From positions 4,030,001-4,094,000 of the forward strand of contig NZ_CP109149.1 of NCBI RefSeq assembly GCF_035920345.1: a stretch of DNA of 64,000 nt. The letters run 5' to 3'. A model generated the notes under the pieces. That model had not been told where the DNA came from. It ran no database searches and saw only the letters and a program-made list of their open reading frames with translations. Shown here one piece after another: positions 52,238-60,355 of the stretch. The translations under genes and the position numbers were made by a program. Numbering within the stretch: the first letter of the stretch is position 1; every line of letters begins with the position of its first letter. The DNA comes from Nocardia vinacea (GTDB lineage Bacteria; Actinomycetota; Actinomycetes; Mycobacteriales; Mycobacteriaceae).

Positions 52238-53056
52238 ATGCCCGACCTCTGGAATGATCTTCTCGGCTGTCTCGACCTGACCGCTCGGCCGTCCCTCGAC
52301 GACGAATCCGTCTTCGAGGGACGCAACCAGCAGCTCGAGTACTACCGCGTCTTCGGCGGGCAGTTGCTCGGGCAGTTCATCCGCGCGGCCGATCTGACCT
52401 GCCCGGAGAAATCGGTCAAGTCGTTGCACGCACTGTTCGCCCGCGAGGGCAGGACCGATGAGCCGATCCGCTATCGGGTGCGCCGGCATCACGAAGGCCG
52501 CTCCTTCGCCACCGTGACCATCGTCGCCGAGCAGAGCTACGGGGTCGTGGCCACCGCATCGGTGTCGTTGCACGCGGAGGCGGAGGGACCGGAGCATCAG
52601 AGCGTGCCCGCCGCTCCCCCACTGCTGAGCGCCGAGCACAAGGTGACGTGGGACCTGCTGCCCTGGGAAACCCGATCCGCCGTCGATCTCGACGACACCG
52701 CCTCCGCCCCACCGGAATTCGAGTTCTGGATGCGCACACCGGACGTCGATCCGCAGCTGGCCCCGGCGATCATCGCCTACGCCACCGATCTCAACCTCAT
52801 CGGCACCGCACTGCGACCGATCGAGGATGTGTGTCAGCGCGGCAACGGCACCGCATTCCATTCGGCGGTGACCTCGCACAGCGTGTGGTTCCACCGACCG
52901 TTGCGCACCGACGATTGGTTGTTACTGCGCCAGCACAGCCCGCTCATGGCGGGCAGCCGCTGTTTCGGCCGCGGCGATGTGCTGACCGAGAACGGCCGGT
53001 TGGTCGCCTCATACGCGCAAGAAGCCATGGTGCGCTTCCCATCCGAGGTCGCGTGA
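52238..53056 (+). CDS. Acyl-CoA thioesterase II (TesB) family protein
   Basis: A 272-aa double hot-dog protein: VFGGQLLGQFIRAAD with the conserved GGQ segment, SLHALFAREGRTDEPIRYRV, and C-terminal TSHSVWFHRPLRTDDWLLL. TesB-type enzymes hydrolyse medium and long acyl-CoAs and may release CoA from dead-end intermediates. First gene of a two-gene operon. Confidence 0.9.
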   Translation: MPDLWNDLLGCLDLTARPSLDDESVFEGRNQQLEYYRVFGGQLLGQFIRAADLTCPEKSVKSLHALFAREGRTDEPIRYRVRRHHEGRSFATVTIVAEQSYGVVATASVSLHAEAEGPEHQSVPAAPPLLSAEHKVTWDLLPWETRSAVDLDDTASAPPEFEFWMRTPDVDPQLAPAIIAYATDLNLIGTALRPIEDVCQRGNGTAFHSAVTSHSVWFHRPLRTDDWLLLRQHSPLMAGSRCFGRGDVLTENGRLVASYAQEAMVRFPSEVA

Positions 53057-53060
53057 ACCC

Positions 53061-54140
53061 GTGGTCGTGAATCGAATGGTGATCAAGCGATCCTCCGACG
53101 CACCCGGGAACCGGCCGCACCGGGTGGTGCAATGGGCCACCGGGACCATCGGCGCGCGTGCACTGCGCGGGGTCGTCGAGCATCCGAAGATGGAGCTGGT
53201 CGGCCTGTTCGTGCACAGCGCGGACAAGGTGGGGCGCGACGCGGGCGAGTTCTGCGATAGCCCGGCCACCGGCGTGCTGGCCACCGATGACATCGAGCGG
53301 ATCGTCGAACTAGACGCCGACTGCGTGCTCTATATGCCGCTCGTGTTCGACACGGAGGTGGTGATCCGCCTCTTGTCATCGGGCAGCAACGTGGTGACGA
53401 CGTGCGGCCTTTTCCACCACCCGCCGAGTATGGATCCCGCACTGCGCCAACGCATTCAGCAGGCCTGTGCGCTCGGGGGCACCTCGATCCACAGCACCGG
53501 CAGCAGTCCGGGTTTCATCACCGAGGTAGTGCCGCTGGTGCTGTCCTCGATCCAGCGCCGGCTGGACCGGCTGATGATCGACGAGTACGCGGATCTGTCG
53601 CAACGCGATTCGCCCGCCATGCTGTTCGACGTCATGGGTTTCGGGCGGCCACCGGGTGATTCCAACACGGCTCGTGCAGAGCATCTGGCCGCGAGTTTCG
53701 GCCCGTCACTGCGGTTGGTCGGCGACGCGCTCGGCTGCCCGCTGGATTCGATCGAGGCACACGGTTCGGTGGCGACGGCGCGTGCGACCACCCGGATCGC
53801 GGCGGGCACGATCGAGCAGGGAACCGTTGCGGCCCAACGCACTACGGTCTCCGGTCTGGTGGCAGGCGAACCGGTGCTGAGCTTTCGCGCCAATTGGTAT
53901 TGCACCACTGATATCGAGGCCGATTGGGACCTGCGCGATACCGGATGGCACATATCGGTGGTCGGCGACGCGCCACTGGAGGTCGACCTGCGCTTCCCGA
54001 TCCCTCTCGAACGCATGGCCGCCGTATCCCCCGCCTATACCGCCAACCGTGCGGTCAATGCGATTCCGGCGGTGTGTGCCGCCGATCCCGGGATTCGGTC
54101 GACCCTCGACTTACCGCACATCGCGGCCCTACTCGGCTGA
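53061..54140 (+). CDS. DapB-like NAD(P)-dependent dehydrogenase family protein
   Basis: A 359-aa protein with an N-terminal Rossmann fold (RVVQWATGTIGARALRGVVE) and a dihydrodipicolinate-reductase/2,4-diaminopentanoate-dehydrogenase-like C-terminal domain (STGSSPGFITEVVPLVLSSI). Many copies occur in Mycobacteriales lipid clusters; the substrate is unknown. GTG 53061 lies 4 bp after the thioesterase stop; ATG 53076 is an alternative. Confidence 0.82.
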   Translation: MVVNRMVIKRSSDAPGNRPHRVVQWATGTIGARALRGVVEHPKMELVGLFVHSADKVGRDAGEFCDSPATGVLATDDIERIVELDADCVLYMPLVFDTEVVIRLLSSGSNVVTTCGLFHHPPSMDPALRQRIQQACALGGTSIHSTGSSPGFITEVVPLVLSSIQRRLDRLMIDEYADLSQRDSPAMLFDVMGFGRPPGDSNTARAEHLAASFGPSLRLVGDALGCPLDSIEAHGSVATARATTRIAAGTIEQGTVAAQRTTVSGLVAGEPVLSFRANWYCTTDIEADWDLRDTGWHISVVGDAPLEVDLRFPIPLERMAAVSPAYTANRAVNAIPAVCAADPGIRSTLDLPHIAALLG

Positions 54141-54386
54141 GCGCATCGCGGCCGTACTTCGCGGCGCGCATCACCGCCGCACTTCCCGGCGCGCATCACC
54201 GCCGTACGCGGCTGAGTGTTGTCGACCCTGGGCCCCTATCGCCTCGGTATCTATTGCCGCAGTGGCTAATTCGCGTCAGGCGACGGTAATGCCTGCACAT
54301 CGCGGCGGTAACTCGGCTGAGCGGTTGTCAACTTCACGCGATATCTGTTACCGCTGTGGGCAATTCACGGGTCAGGCGACGGTGAT
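54118..54386. repeat. Degenerate tandem duplication between convergent genes
   Basis: A unit of about 25 bp around CGCGCATCACCGCCG recurs at 54118, 54142, 54165, 54190 and 54295; the first copy is the 3' end of the DapB-like gene. A larger block of about 95 bp, 54190-54290, recurs diverged at 54295-54386. It includes TCAGGCGACGGT, which in the second copy encodes the last codons of the convergent SDR. The spacer thus seems to have grown by duplication of both gene ends. Confidence 0.55.
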
Positions 54387-55178
54387 ATCGGCCAGCAGCG
54401 TGTCTACCCGGGCCCGCGCTCGCGTGGCTACACCGTCGCCAGGAGCCACATGGACGCGACCGGCTTCGATCGCGGCGAGTGCGGACTCGGCAACCTCGCG
54501 TGGGGAGAGGATTCCGCCGCGGGCGGCAGCGAGACTGCGCATCGAGGGTGACGCGCCAGCCGGTAGTTCGATCGCACCCAGCGCGGCGGAGTTCTGCCCG
54601 AGCGGGGTGTCGACCAACCCAGGGCAAAGCACAGTTGCGCCCAGCGCGGGCGCTACCTGCTTGAGCTCGAGGTCGAGCGTCTCTGTCAGACCGACCACTG
54701 CGTGCATTGTGCCGGTGTAGGGGGTGCGGCCGGGCAGCGGGGCGAGGCCGCCGGAGGAGGCGGTGTTGAGGAAATGGCCGGTGCCCTGCTCGATGAGCAA
54801 CGGCGCAAATGCCTTGACGCCGTGGACGACACCGAGAATCTTGACCCCGATCATCCGCTGCCAGGTGCGCGCGTCCTGATCCCACAGCGGCGCGGCCGGG
54901 CACACCACGCCGGCGTTGTTGCAGACCAGATCCACCCGGCCATAGGCCGCAGTGGTGCGCTCGGCCAGCGCGCGCACCGATGCCTCGTCGCTCACATCGG
55001 CCACCACGGCCGTGACCTCGGCGCCGCGCAATGATGCCGCCGCCGCGATCAGGCCGTCCTCGCGAATATCGGAGATGACGAGCCGTACCCCGCGCGCGGC
55101 GAGCGCCTCGGCCAGGCCGTAGCCGATGCCGCTCGCACCGCCGGTGATCACGGCGACTTGTCCCTCACGTATCAGCAT
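54372..55178 (-). CDS. SDR family protein with catalytic Lys replaced by Met
   Basis: A 268-aa classical SDR: ITGGASGIGYGLAEAL, VCNNAGVV and active-site Ser in NTASSGG. The YxxxK motif reads Y154-T-G-T-M158 (PYTGTMHAVVGL), so the catalytic Lys is lost; AAG to ATG is a single-base change. Surrounding residues keep the consensus of active relatives. The enzyme may be inactive or binding-only. Convergent with the DapB-like gene. Confidence 0.88.
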   Translation of the reverse strand: MLIREGQVAVITGGASGIGYGLAEALAARGVRLVISDIREDGLIAAAASLRGAEVTAVVADVSDEASVRALAERTTAAYGRVDLVCNNAGVVCPAAPLWDQDARTWQRMIGVKILGVVHGVKAFAPLLIEQGTGHFLNTASSGGLAPLPGRTPYTGTMHAVVGLTETLDLELKQVAPALGATVLCPGLVDTPLGQNSAALGAIELPAGASPSMRSLAAARGGILSPREVAESALAAIEAGRVHVAPGDGVATRARARVDTLLADITVA

Positions 55179-55217
55179 CGGCTACTCCTCTTTGCCGGGT
55201 GGTGGGTCGAAATGCCG

Positions 55218-56360
55218 TCAGAGGCTGAGAACCGATGCCGCCGCGGTACCGGGTGCCCCATAGACCTGGGCATAGCCGACGCGGGGATTACCCGGCACTT
55301 GACGCTCGCCCGCCTGGCCGCGCAACTGCAGCACCAGTTCGTACACCTGCCGGATACCGGAGGCGCCGATGGGTTCGCCGTTGGCGATGAGCCCACCATC
55401 GGTGTTCACCGGCAGGCGGCCGCCGATCTCGGTCGCCCCCTCGGCGAGCAGCTTCTCCTGGTCGCCGTCGGCGCAGAAACCGTTCTCGGCCATATGGATA
55501 ACCTCGGCGCCCGCGTCGGTGTCCTGCAGCTGGATCACGTCTACATCCTCGGGTCCGATTCCGGCCGCCTCGAAGGCGGCCCGAGATGCGTACACCGTCG
55601 GCGAGACGTCCTCGTCGATGGCCGCCCAGGTGCTGTGCACTTCGTACGCGCCGTAGCGACGCGTACGGATCGCGGTCGAGCGCAGGTACACCGGATTGCT
55701 GGTGTAGCGGTGCGCGATATCCCCGCGGCACATGATCACGGCCGCGGCACCCTCGTCGGGCGAGCAGAACATGTACTGGGTCAACGGATAGTTCAGCATC
55801 GTCGAGTTCAGGATCTCGTCTTCCGGAATCGGCTTGCGCCGGAGGGCATTCGGATTGAGTGCGCCATTGCGGAAGTTCTTGGCGGCGACCTTGGCCAGGG
55901 TGCGCTGGGAGATGCCGTGCTCGTGGAGGTAGCGGTTCGCCTTGATCCCGAAGAACTGGGTGGTGACGAACTGTCCGTTCTCCGCGTACCACGCGGGCAG
56001 CCCGAGCTTGGCCGGATCGTCGGTGAACGCACCGCGGGGGTGTTTGTCCATGCCGACCGCGATGCCGATGTCGTATCGTCCGGACCGGATCGCCTCCGCG
56101 GTCTGTTCGATCGAACTGGCCGCGGTGGCACAGGCATTGAATACATTGGTGAACGGGATTCCGGTCAGCCCGACCAGCCGGGTCACGGCATCGGGATTGC
56201 TGACCTCATAACTGCCGCCGAAGCCGAACTGGATGTCCTTCCACTCGACACCGGCGTCGGTCAGCGCCAATTGGATTGCGTCGGCGCCCATTTCGATGGC
56301 CGACTTGGCGAAGCGGCCGAACGGGTGCAGGCCGACGCCGATGATGGCAACGTCGTTCAT
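55218..56360 (-). CDS. Thiolase-like lipid-transfer/aldolase protein (Ltp2-like group)
   Basis: A 380-aa thiolase-superfamily protein: GVGLHPFGRF at the N-terminus, Cys in FNACATAASSI, and GLIANGEPIGASGIRQ in place of the GHPxGxTG of true thiolases. These changes match the non-thiolytic branch, which includes the Ltp2 aldolases. The next gene upstream encodes a DUF35 Zn-ribbon/OB-fold protein, the usual partner of this branch. A retro-aldol cleavage of a branched beta-hydroxyacyl-CoA is the likely role (inference). Confidence 0.88.
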   Translation of the reverse strand: MNDVAIIGVGLHPFGRFAKSAIEMGADAIQLALTDAGVEWKDIQFGFGGSYEVSNPDAVTRLVGLTGIPFTNVFNACATAASSIEQTAEAIRSGRYDIGIAVGMDKHPRGAFTDDPAKLGLPAWYAENGQFVTTQFFGIKANRYLHEHGISQRTLAKVAAKNFRNGALNPNALRRKPIPEDEILNSTMLNYPLTQYMFCSPDEGAAAVIMCRGDIAHRYTSNPVYLRSTAIRTRRYGAYEVHSTWAAIDEDVSPTVYASRAAFEAAGIGPEDVDVIQLQDTDAGAEVIHMAENGFCADGDQEKLLAEGATEIGGRLPVNTDGGLIANGEPIGASGIRQVYELVLQLRGQAGERQVPGNPRVGYAQVYGAPGTAAASVLSL

Positions 56361-56390
56361 TCAAATCTCCTCGGTAGCCGTAGCCGCTGT

Positions 56391-56807
56391 TCAGGCCGGT
56401 GCGAAAGCGACCGTGACGACTTCGTTCCCGTCGTCGTCGACATAAAGGGGGACGAAGGCCAGCTCGACATCCATCCCGAAGCGCAGCTCGGCCGGTTCGG
56501 CCACGGTCAGCCGGGCCTCCACCCGCACGTCATCGCCCAGCTGGATCAGACCGATCCCGAACGGCTCGAAGCTTTCGGCCGTCTCCTTGCCCGCGTACGG
56601 CAGTTTGGGGACGAAGCCCTGGGTGGTCCACGCCACGAGCGTGCCGCGTCGGGGCAACAGCCGTTCGGACATGTCCGGGCCGCTGCAGCGCGGGCAGCGT
56701 GGTTGTTTGGGCCAGGTGACCGCGCTGCACGCGGCGCAGCGACTGCCGATCAACTGCGGATTCTCCGCCGGCCACGTCGAGACATCGGGCGCGAGGGCCT
56801 TTGCCAT
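56391..56807 (-). CDS. Zn-ribbon/OB-fold (DUF35) protein, partner of the thiolase-like protein
   Basis: A 138-aa protein: rubredoxin-like zinc ribbon C24-x2-C27-x10-C38-x2-C41 (CAAC, CPRC), then an OB-fold (GTLVAWTTQG, FGIGLIQLGDDVRVEARL). In steroid side-chain degradation such proteins (ChsH2 C-terminal domain) bind and stabilise Ltp2-type aldolases. ATG 56807 is chosen for its GGAGG at 5 bp; ATG 56819 overlaps the MeaB stop. Confidence 0.9.
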   Translation of the reverse strand: MAKALAPDVSTWPAENPQLIGSRCAACSAVTWPKQPRCPRCSGPDMSERLLPRRGTLVAWTTQGFVPKLPYAGKETAESFEPFGIGLIQLGDDVRVEARLTVAEPAELRFGMDVELAFVPLYVDDDGNEVVTVAFAPA

Positions 56808-56818
56808 GCCGTCCTCCA

Positions 56819-57733
56819 TCAGGTGGAAATCTCATTCTCATAAACTGTATACGCTATTTCCGAAGAAATGCGAACAGTGAGTAGTTGCTCTGCGGCGGTG
56901 TACGCGTCCAACTGTCCCGCCGCGACCGAGTCCGCCAATGCCGTCAATGCCGGATCGGTCCGCAAGCGGGTCTGCGCCAGGGACAAAATCTGTGCGCGCG
57001 CTCGCGCGGTACGCCGGTCGTGCGTGTCGGTGCGGTGGTGTGCGTCGATCGCGGCCACCAACTCGGCGATGCCGACGCCCTTGGCCGCGACCAGGGTGAG
57101 GATCGGGGCGGCGGACTCCTGATGCAGATCCCGCACGGTCTGGTCGGCGCCCTCTCGGTCGGCCTTGTTGACGACCAGGATGTCGGCGACCTCGAGCAGA
57201 CCCGCTTTCGCGGCCTGAATTGCGTCTCCCGCACCGGGATTCAGAATCACCAGGGTGGGGTCGGCGATCGCGGCGATCTCGATCTCGGACTGTCCGACAC
57301 CGACCGTTTCGAGCAGGATCAGCTCGTGGCCGAGCGCGCCGAGCAATCGGATGGCGGCGGGCACCGCCGCCGCGAGACCACCCAGATGACCGCGCGTGGC
57401 CACCGACCGGATCAGCACATCGGGATCATTGATGTGCTGCGCCATCCGAATTCGATCACCCAGCAGCGCGCCACCGCTGTACGGCGAGGACGGATCGACC
57501 GCCAGCACCGCCACCCGCAGGCCCTGCTCGCGGTAGGCGGCGACCAGTGCCGCGATCGTGGTCGATTTACCCGCGCCCGGCGGGCCGGTGACCCCGATGA
57601 CCCGAACCGGGACCGCGTCGAGCAGCGCGAGCACCTCGTCGCGCCGTGGTCCCTCGACCGCGCTCAGCAACCGCCCCGCGGCCCGCACCGATCCGGCCCG
57701 CGCGGCGGCGATGAGCTCCGCAATGGTCCCCAC
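56819..57733 (-). CDS. meaB: MeaB/ArgK-type GTPase, acyl-CoA mutase chaperone
   Basis: A 304-aa G3E-family GTPase: Walker A GPPGAGKS at residues 50-57, DPSSPYSGGALLGDRIRM, ETVGVGQSE (switch) and NKAD. MeaB protects and reloads adenosylcobalamin-dependent acyl-CoA mutases. No mutase is encoded in the window, so it must serve one elsewhere. Lies 3 bp downstream of the thiolase gene in the ligase-thiolase-MeaB-DUF35-Ltp operon. Confidence 0.92.
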   Translation of the reverse strand: MGTIAELIAAARAGSVRAAGRLLSAVEGPRRDEVLALLDAVPVRVIGVTGPPGAGKSTTIAALVAAYREQGLRVAVLAVDPSSPYSGGALLGDRIRMAQHINDPDVLIRSVATRGHLGGLAAAVPAAIRLLGALGHELILLETVGVGQSEIEIAAIADPTLVILNPGAGDAIQAAKAGLLEVADILVVNKADREGADQTVRDLHQESAAPILTLVAAKGVGIAELVAAIDAHHRTDTHDRRTARARAQILSLAQTRLRTDPALTALADSVAAGQLDAYTAAEQLLTVRISSEIAYTVYENEIST

Positions 57734-57736
57734 GCG

Positions 57737-58882
57737 CTACGGAGCCGGAACCTCGATGACGGTGGCCGAACCCATCCCGCCACCCGCGCACAGCGCCGCG
57801 ATTCCGAAACCGCCACCACGACGCCGCAATTCGTGCACCAGCGTGACGATCATCCTGGCTCCGGTGGCGGCAACCGGATGGCCGAGCGAGCAACCGCTGC
57901 CGCTGAAGTTGACCCGATCGGGATCGATATCGAGTGCCTTGGTCGCCGCGATCGGCACCGAGGCGAATGCCTCATTGATCTCGTAGAGACTCACCTCCGA
58001 CAGCGAAATACCGGCCCTGGCAACGGCCTTGGTGATCGCCTCGATCGGCGCCAGCCCGGTGTCGTGCGGATCTACGCCGACCGAGGCCCACCCGCGGATG
58101 ATGCCGAGTGCGGGCAATCCGAGCCGGTCGCTTGCGATAGCCAAGGCCGCGGCACCGTCATTAGAGCCCGACGCATTGCCCGCGGTGATGCTGAAGCCCT
58201 CGATCTCCGGGTGCAGCACCTTCAATCCGGCCAGCTTTTCCAGACTGGTGTCCCGGCGCGGATGCTCATCGACCGCGAACAGTCCGTGCGGAGTGCCGAT
58301 CGGCACGATCTCCTCCTTGAACCGGCCCTCGTCGATGGCGGCGATGGCATTGCGGTGCGAGCGAAACGCCCACGCATCCATCTCCGCGCGCGAGATGCCG
58401 GACGCCACCGCGGTGTTCCAGCCGACCGTGATCGACATGTCCAGGCAGGGCGCGTCCGGCCGGTCCGGATGGCTCGGCGCGACCCACGGGTCGATCCATT
58501 CGTCCGCGCCGACCCGGAAACGCACACGCGGCGCGGTGGATTCGGAATTCACACCACCGGCGATGACGAGTTCGTCCATTCCCGCCCGGATCCCGGCGGC
58601 CGCGGTCTGCACGGCGGCCATGCCCGCGGCGCAGTGCCGGTTGTGCGCCACACCGGCGACATTGGTCAGCCCGGCGGTTATCGCCGCGTGCCGTGCCAGC
58701 ACGCCGCCGCCGTAGCGGCCCTCGCCGAGGACGACATCGTCGATACGGGCCGGGTCGAGGCCCTCGGCGGCCGCGGCGACCACATGCTGGGCCAGGTCGA
58801 AGGCATTGGTATCGCGCAGCGTGCCCTTGCGGGCGGTTCCGATCGGAGCGCGCAGGGCGGACACGATGACAGCTTCAGGCAT
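57737..58882 (-). CDS. Thiolase (acetyl-CoA acetyltransferase family)
   Basis: A 381-aa thiolase: Cys in NRHCAAGMAAVQ (about residue 84), NEAFASVPIA, GHPVAATGARM and the second Cys in CAGGGMGSA. All catalytic motifs are intact. The start overlaps the ligase stop by 8 bp. It is distinct in sequence from the thiolase at 33670. Confidence 0.92.
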   Translation of the reverse strand: MPEAVIVSALRAPIGTARKGTLRDTNAFDLAQHVVAAAAEGLDPARIDDVVLGEGRYGGGVLARHAAITAGLTNVAGVAHNRHCAAGMAAVQTAAAGIRAGMDELVIAGGVNSESTAPRVRFRVGADEWIDPWVAPSHPDRPDAPCLDMSITVGWNTAVASGISRAEMDAWAFRSHRNAIAAIDEGRFKEEIVPIGTPHGLFAVDEHPRRDTSLEKLAGLKVLHPEIEGFSITAGNASGSNDGAAALAIASDRLGLPALGIIRGWASVGVDPHDTGLAPIEAITKAVARAGISLSEVSLYEINEAFASVPIAATKALDIDPDRVNFSGSGCSLGHPVAATGARMIVTLVHELRRRGGGFGIAALCAGGGMGSATVIEVPAP

Positions 58883-60302
58883 TGGTGTTCTCCATTTCGG
58901 TGACGAGGTTGCGGCGCAGCAGTTTTCCGGTTTCGGTCTTGGGCAGTTCGCGGCGGAACACGATGGTGTCGGGCGTCTTCGACGACCGCAGCCGCGTGCG
59001 GACCCACTGTTTGATCTCGTCCGGCCGGCCGGACCCGACGAGCACCGCGACCAGCCGCTGCCCCCACTCCGGATCCGGCACCCCGATCACCGCGGCCTCG
59101 GTGATGCCCGGATATTCCAGCAGCACGTCCTCGATCTCGGCGGGCGCGATGTTCTCGCCGCCGCGAATGATGGTGTCGTCGGCGCGCCCCTCGATGAACA
59201 GATAGCCATCGGCGTCCAGCCGCCCCAGATCCCGGGTGGGGAACCAGCCTTCGGCATCCAGGGCGCTGCGGCCGCCGTATTCACCGGAGATCTGCTCGCC
59301 GCGCACGAATACCAGCCCGACCTCCCCCACCCCGGCGGGCTCGCCGGACTCGGCGCGGATCTGGATCTCGATTCCGGGCAGTGGCTGCCCCACGGAGCCG
59401 AGTCGATCGCGGACGGCCGGATCGCCCGAGGCGAAGGCCGCACGGTGATCGTCGGGTCCGAGTACCGCGATCGAGGACGCGGTCTCGGTGAGTCCGTACG
59501 CATTGACGAAGCCGGTGTCCGGGAACACCCGCAGCGCGTGCTCCAGCACTGGGCGCGGCGTGCGGGAGCCGCCATAGGCGAGACTGGCGAGCGTCGGCAC
59601 TCCTGCGTCGGCGCCGTCGACGGCCGCGACGATGCGAGCCAGCATGGTCGGCACCAGCATGGCGTGGGTGATCCGTTCGCGCCGAACGGTTTCCAGCCAG
59701 CCGGACGCGTCGAACGCCGCCAGGTAAACCACCCGGCGGCCGGAGTAGAGATTCGACAGCAGATTCGTCAGACCCGCGATGTGATAGGGCGGCACCGACA
59801 CCAGCGCCGCATCGGTCTCGGCCGCACCGCCGAACTCCACGGTGTTCAGCAAGTAGGCCATCAGATGCCGATGCCGCAGCAGCGCCGCCTTGGGTTCGGA
59901 GGTGGTGCCACTGGTGTAGATGATCGCGGCGACCGCATTGCCATCCCATGGCGCCTCGAGTTCGGGCGCATCGGCGCCCTCCTCGACCAGGGAGTCGAGG
60001 TCCTCGGGCCGCAGCGCCAGTGCCCCTGGATGGCGATCCAGGAGCATGGCCAACTGCTGCTCGCCGAGCCGATAGTTCAGCGGCACGAATGGCACCCCGG
60101 CCAGCGCCGCGCCGAAGAGCGCGACCGGATAGGCCAGGTGATTCGCACCCAGATACAGCACGGCGGGGTGCCGCTGGAAGCGGACGGCCGCGCGACGCGC
60201 ATTGCCGAGCAGGGCGGCGGCGGTCAGCGAGCGATCGCCGACCGTGATCACGGTCCGATCGCCCGCCGATGCGGCCATGTCTAGGATCATGCTGATATTC
60301 AT
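58875..60302 (-). CDS. Acyl-CoA synthetase (AMP-forming ligase)
   Basis: A 475-aa ANL-superfamily enzyme: P-loop-like YTSGTTSEPK, YGLTET, TRDLGRLDADGYLFIEGRAD, and C-terminal catalytic Lys in LPKTETGKLL. It activates an organic acid to its CoA ester and is the first gene of its operon, adjacent to an operator. The start is uncertain: ATG 60302 directly abuts the palindrome and lacks a clear ribosome-binding site; ATG 60290 is possible. Confidence 0.9.
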   Translation of the reverse strand: MNISMILDMAASAGDRTVITVGDRSLTAAALLGNARRAAVRFQRHPAVLYLGANHLAYPVALFGAALAGVPFVPLNYRLGEQQLAMLLDRHPGALALRPEDLDSLVEEGADAPELEAPWDGNAVAAIIYTSGTTSEPKAALLRHRHLMAYLLNTVEFGGAAETDAALVSVPPYHIAGLTNLLSNLYSGRRVVYLAAFDASGWLETVRRERITHAMLVPTMLARIVAAVDGADAGVPTLASLAYGGSRTPRPVLEHALRVFPDTGFVNAYGLTETASSIAVLGPDDHRAAFASGDPAVRDRLGSVGQPLPGIEIQIRAESGEPAGVGEVGLVFVRGEQISGEYGGRSALDAEGWFPTRDLGRLDADGYLFIEGRADDTIIRGGENIAPAEIEDVLLEYPGITEAAVIGVPDPEWGQRLVAVLVGSGRPDEIKQWVRTRLRSSKTPDTIVFRRELPKTETGKLLRRNLVTEMENTNA

Positions 60303-60317
60303 GAGAACATTATTCTC
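60303..60317. promoter_or_regulatory. Operator-like palindrome GAGAAC-ATT-ATTCTC
   Basis: A 6-3-6 inverted repeat with one mismatch, between the divergent ligase operon (start 60302) and the SDR pair (start 60356). CATAGGAGAG just downstream repeats the AGGAGAG tail seen after other copies. Confidence 0.65.
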
Positions 60318-60355
60318 TCCATAGGAGAGTGTTAGTTGCAAGAGAGGATTGCGAT

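Noticed and set aside
54141..54371. CRISPR array
   Set aside because: Repeat units are degenerate, abut without unique spacers and derive from adjacent gene ends; no cas genes are present.
56825..56839. Possible eighth operator GGAAAT-CTC-ATTCTC
   Set aside because: Only the right half matches, and it lies in the last codons of meaB, inside an operon with tight gene spacing. I treat it as chance or as very weak.
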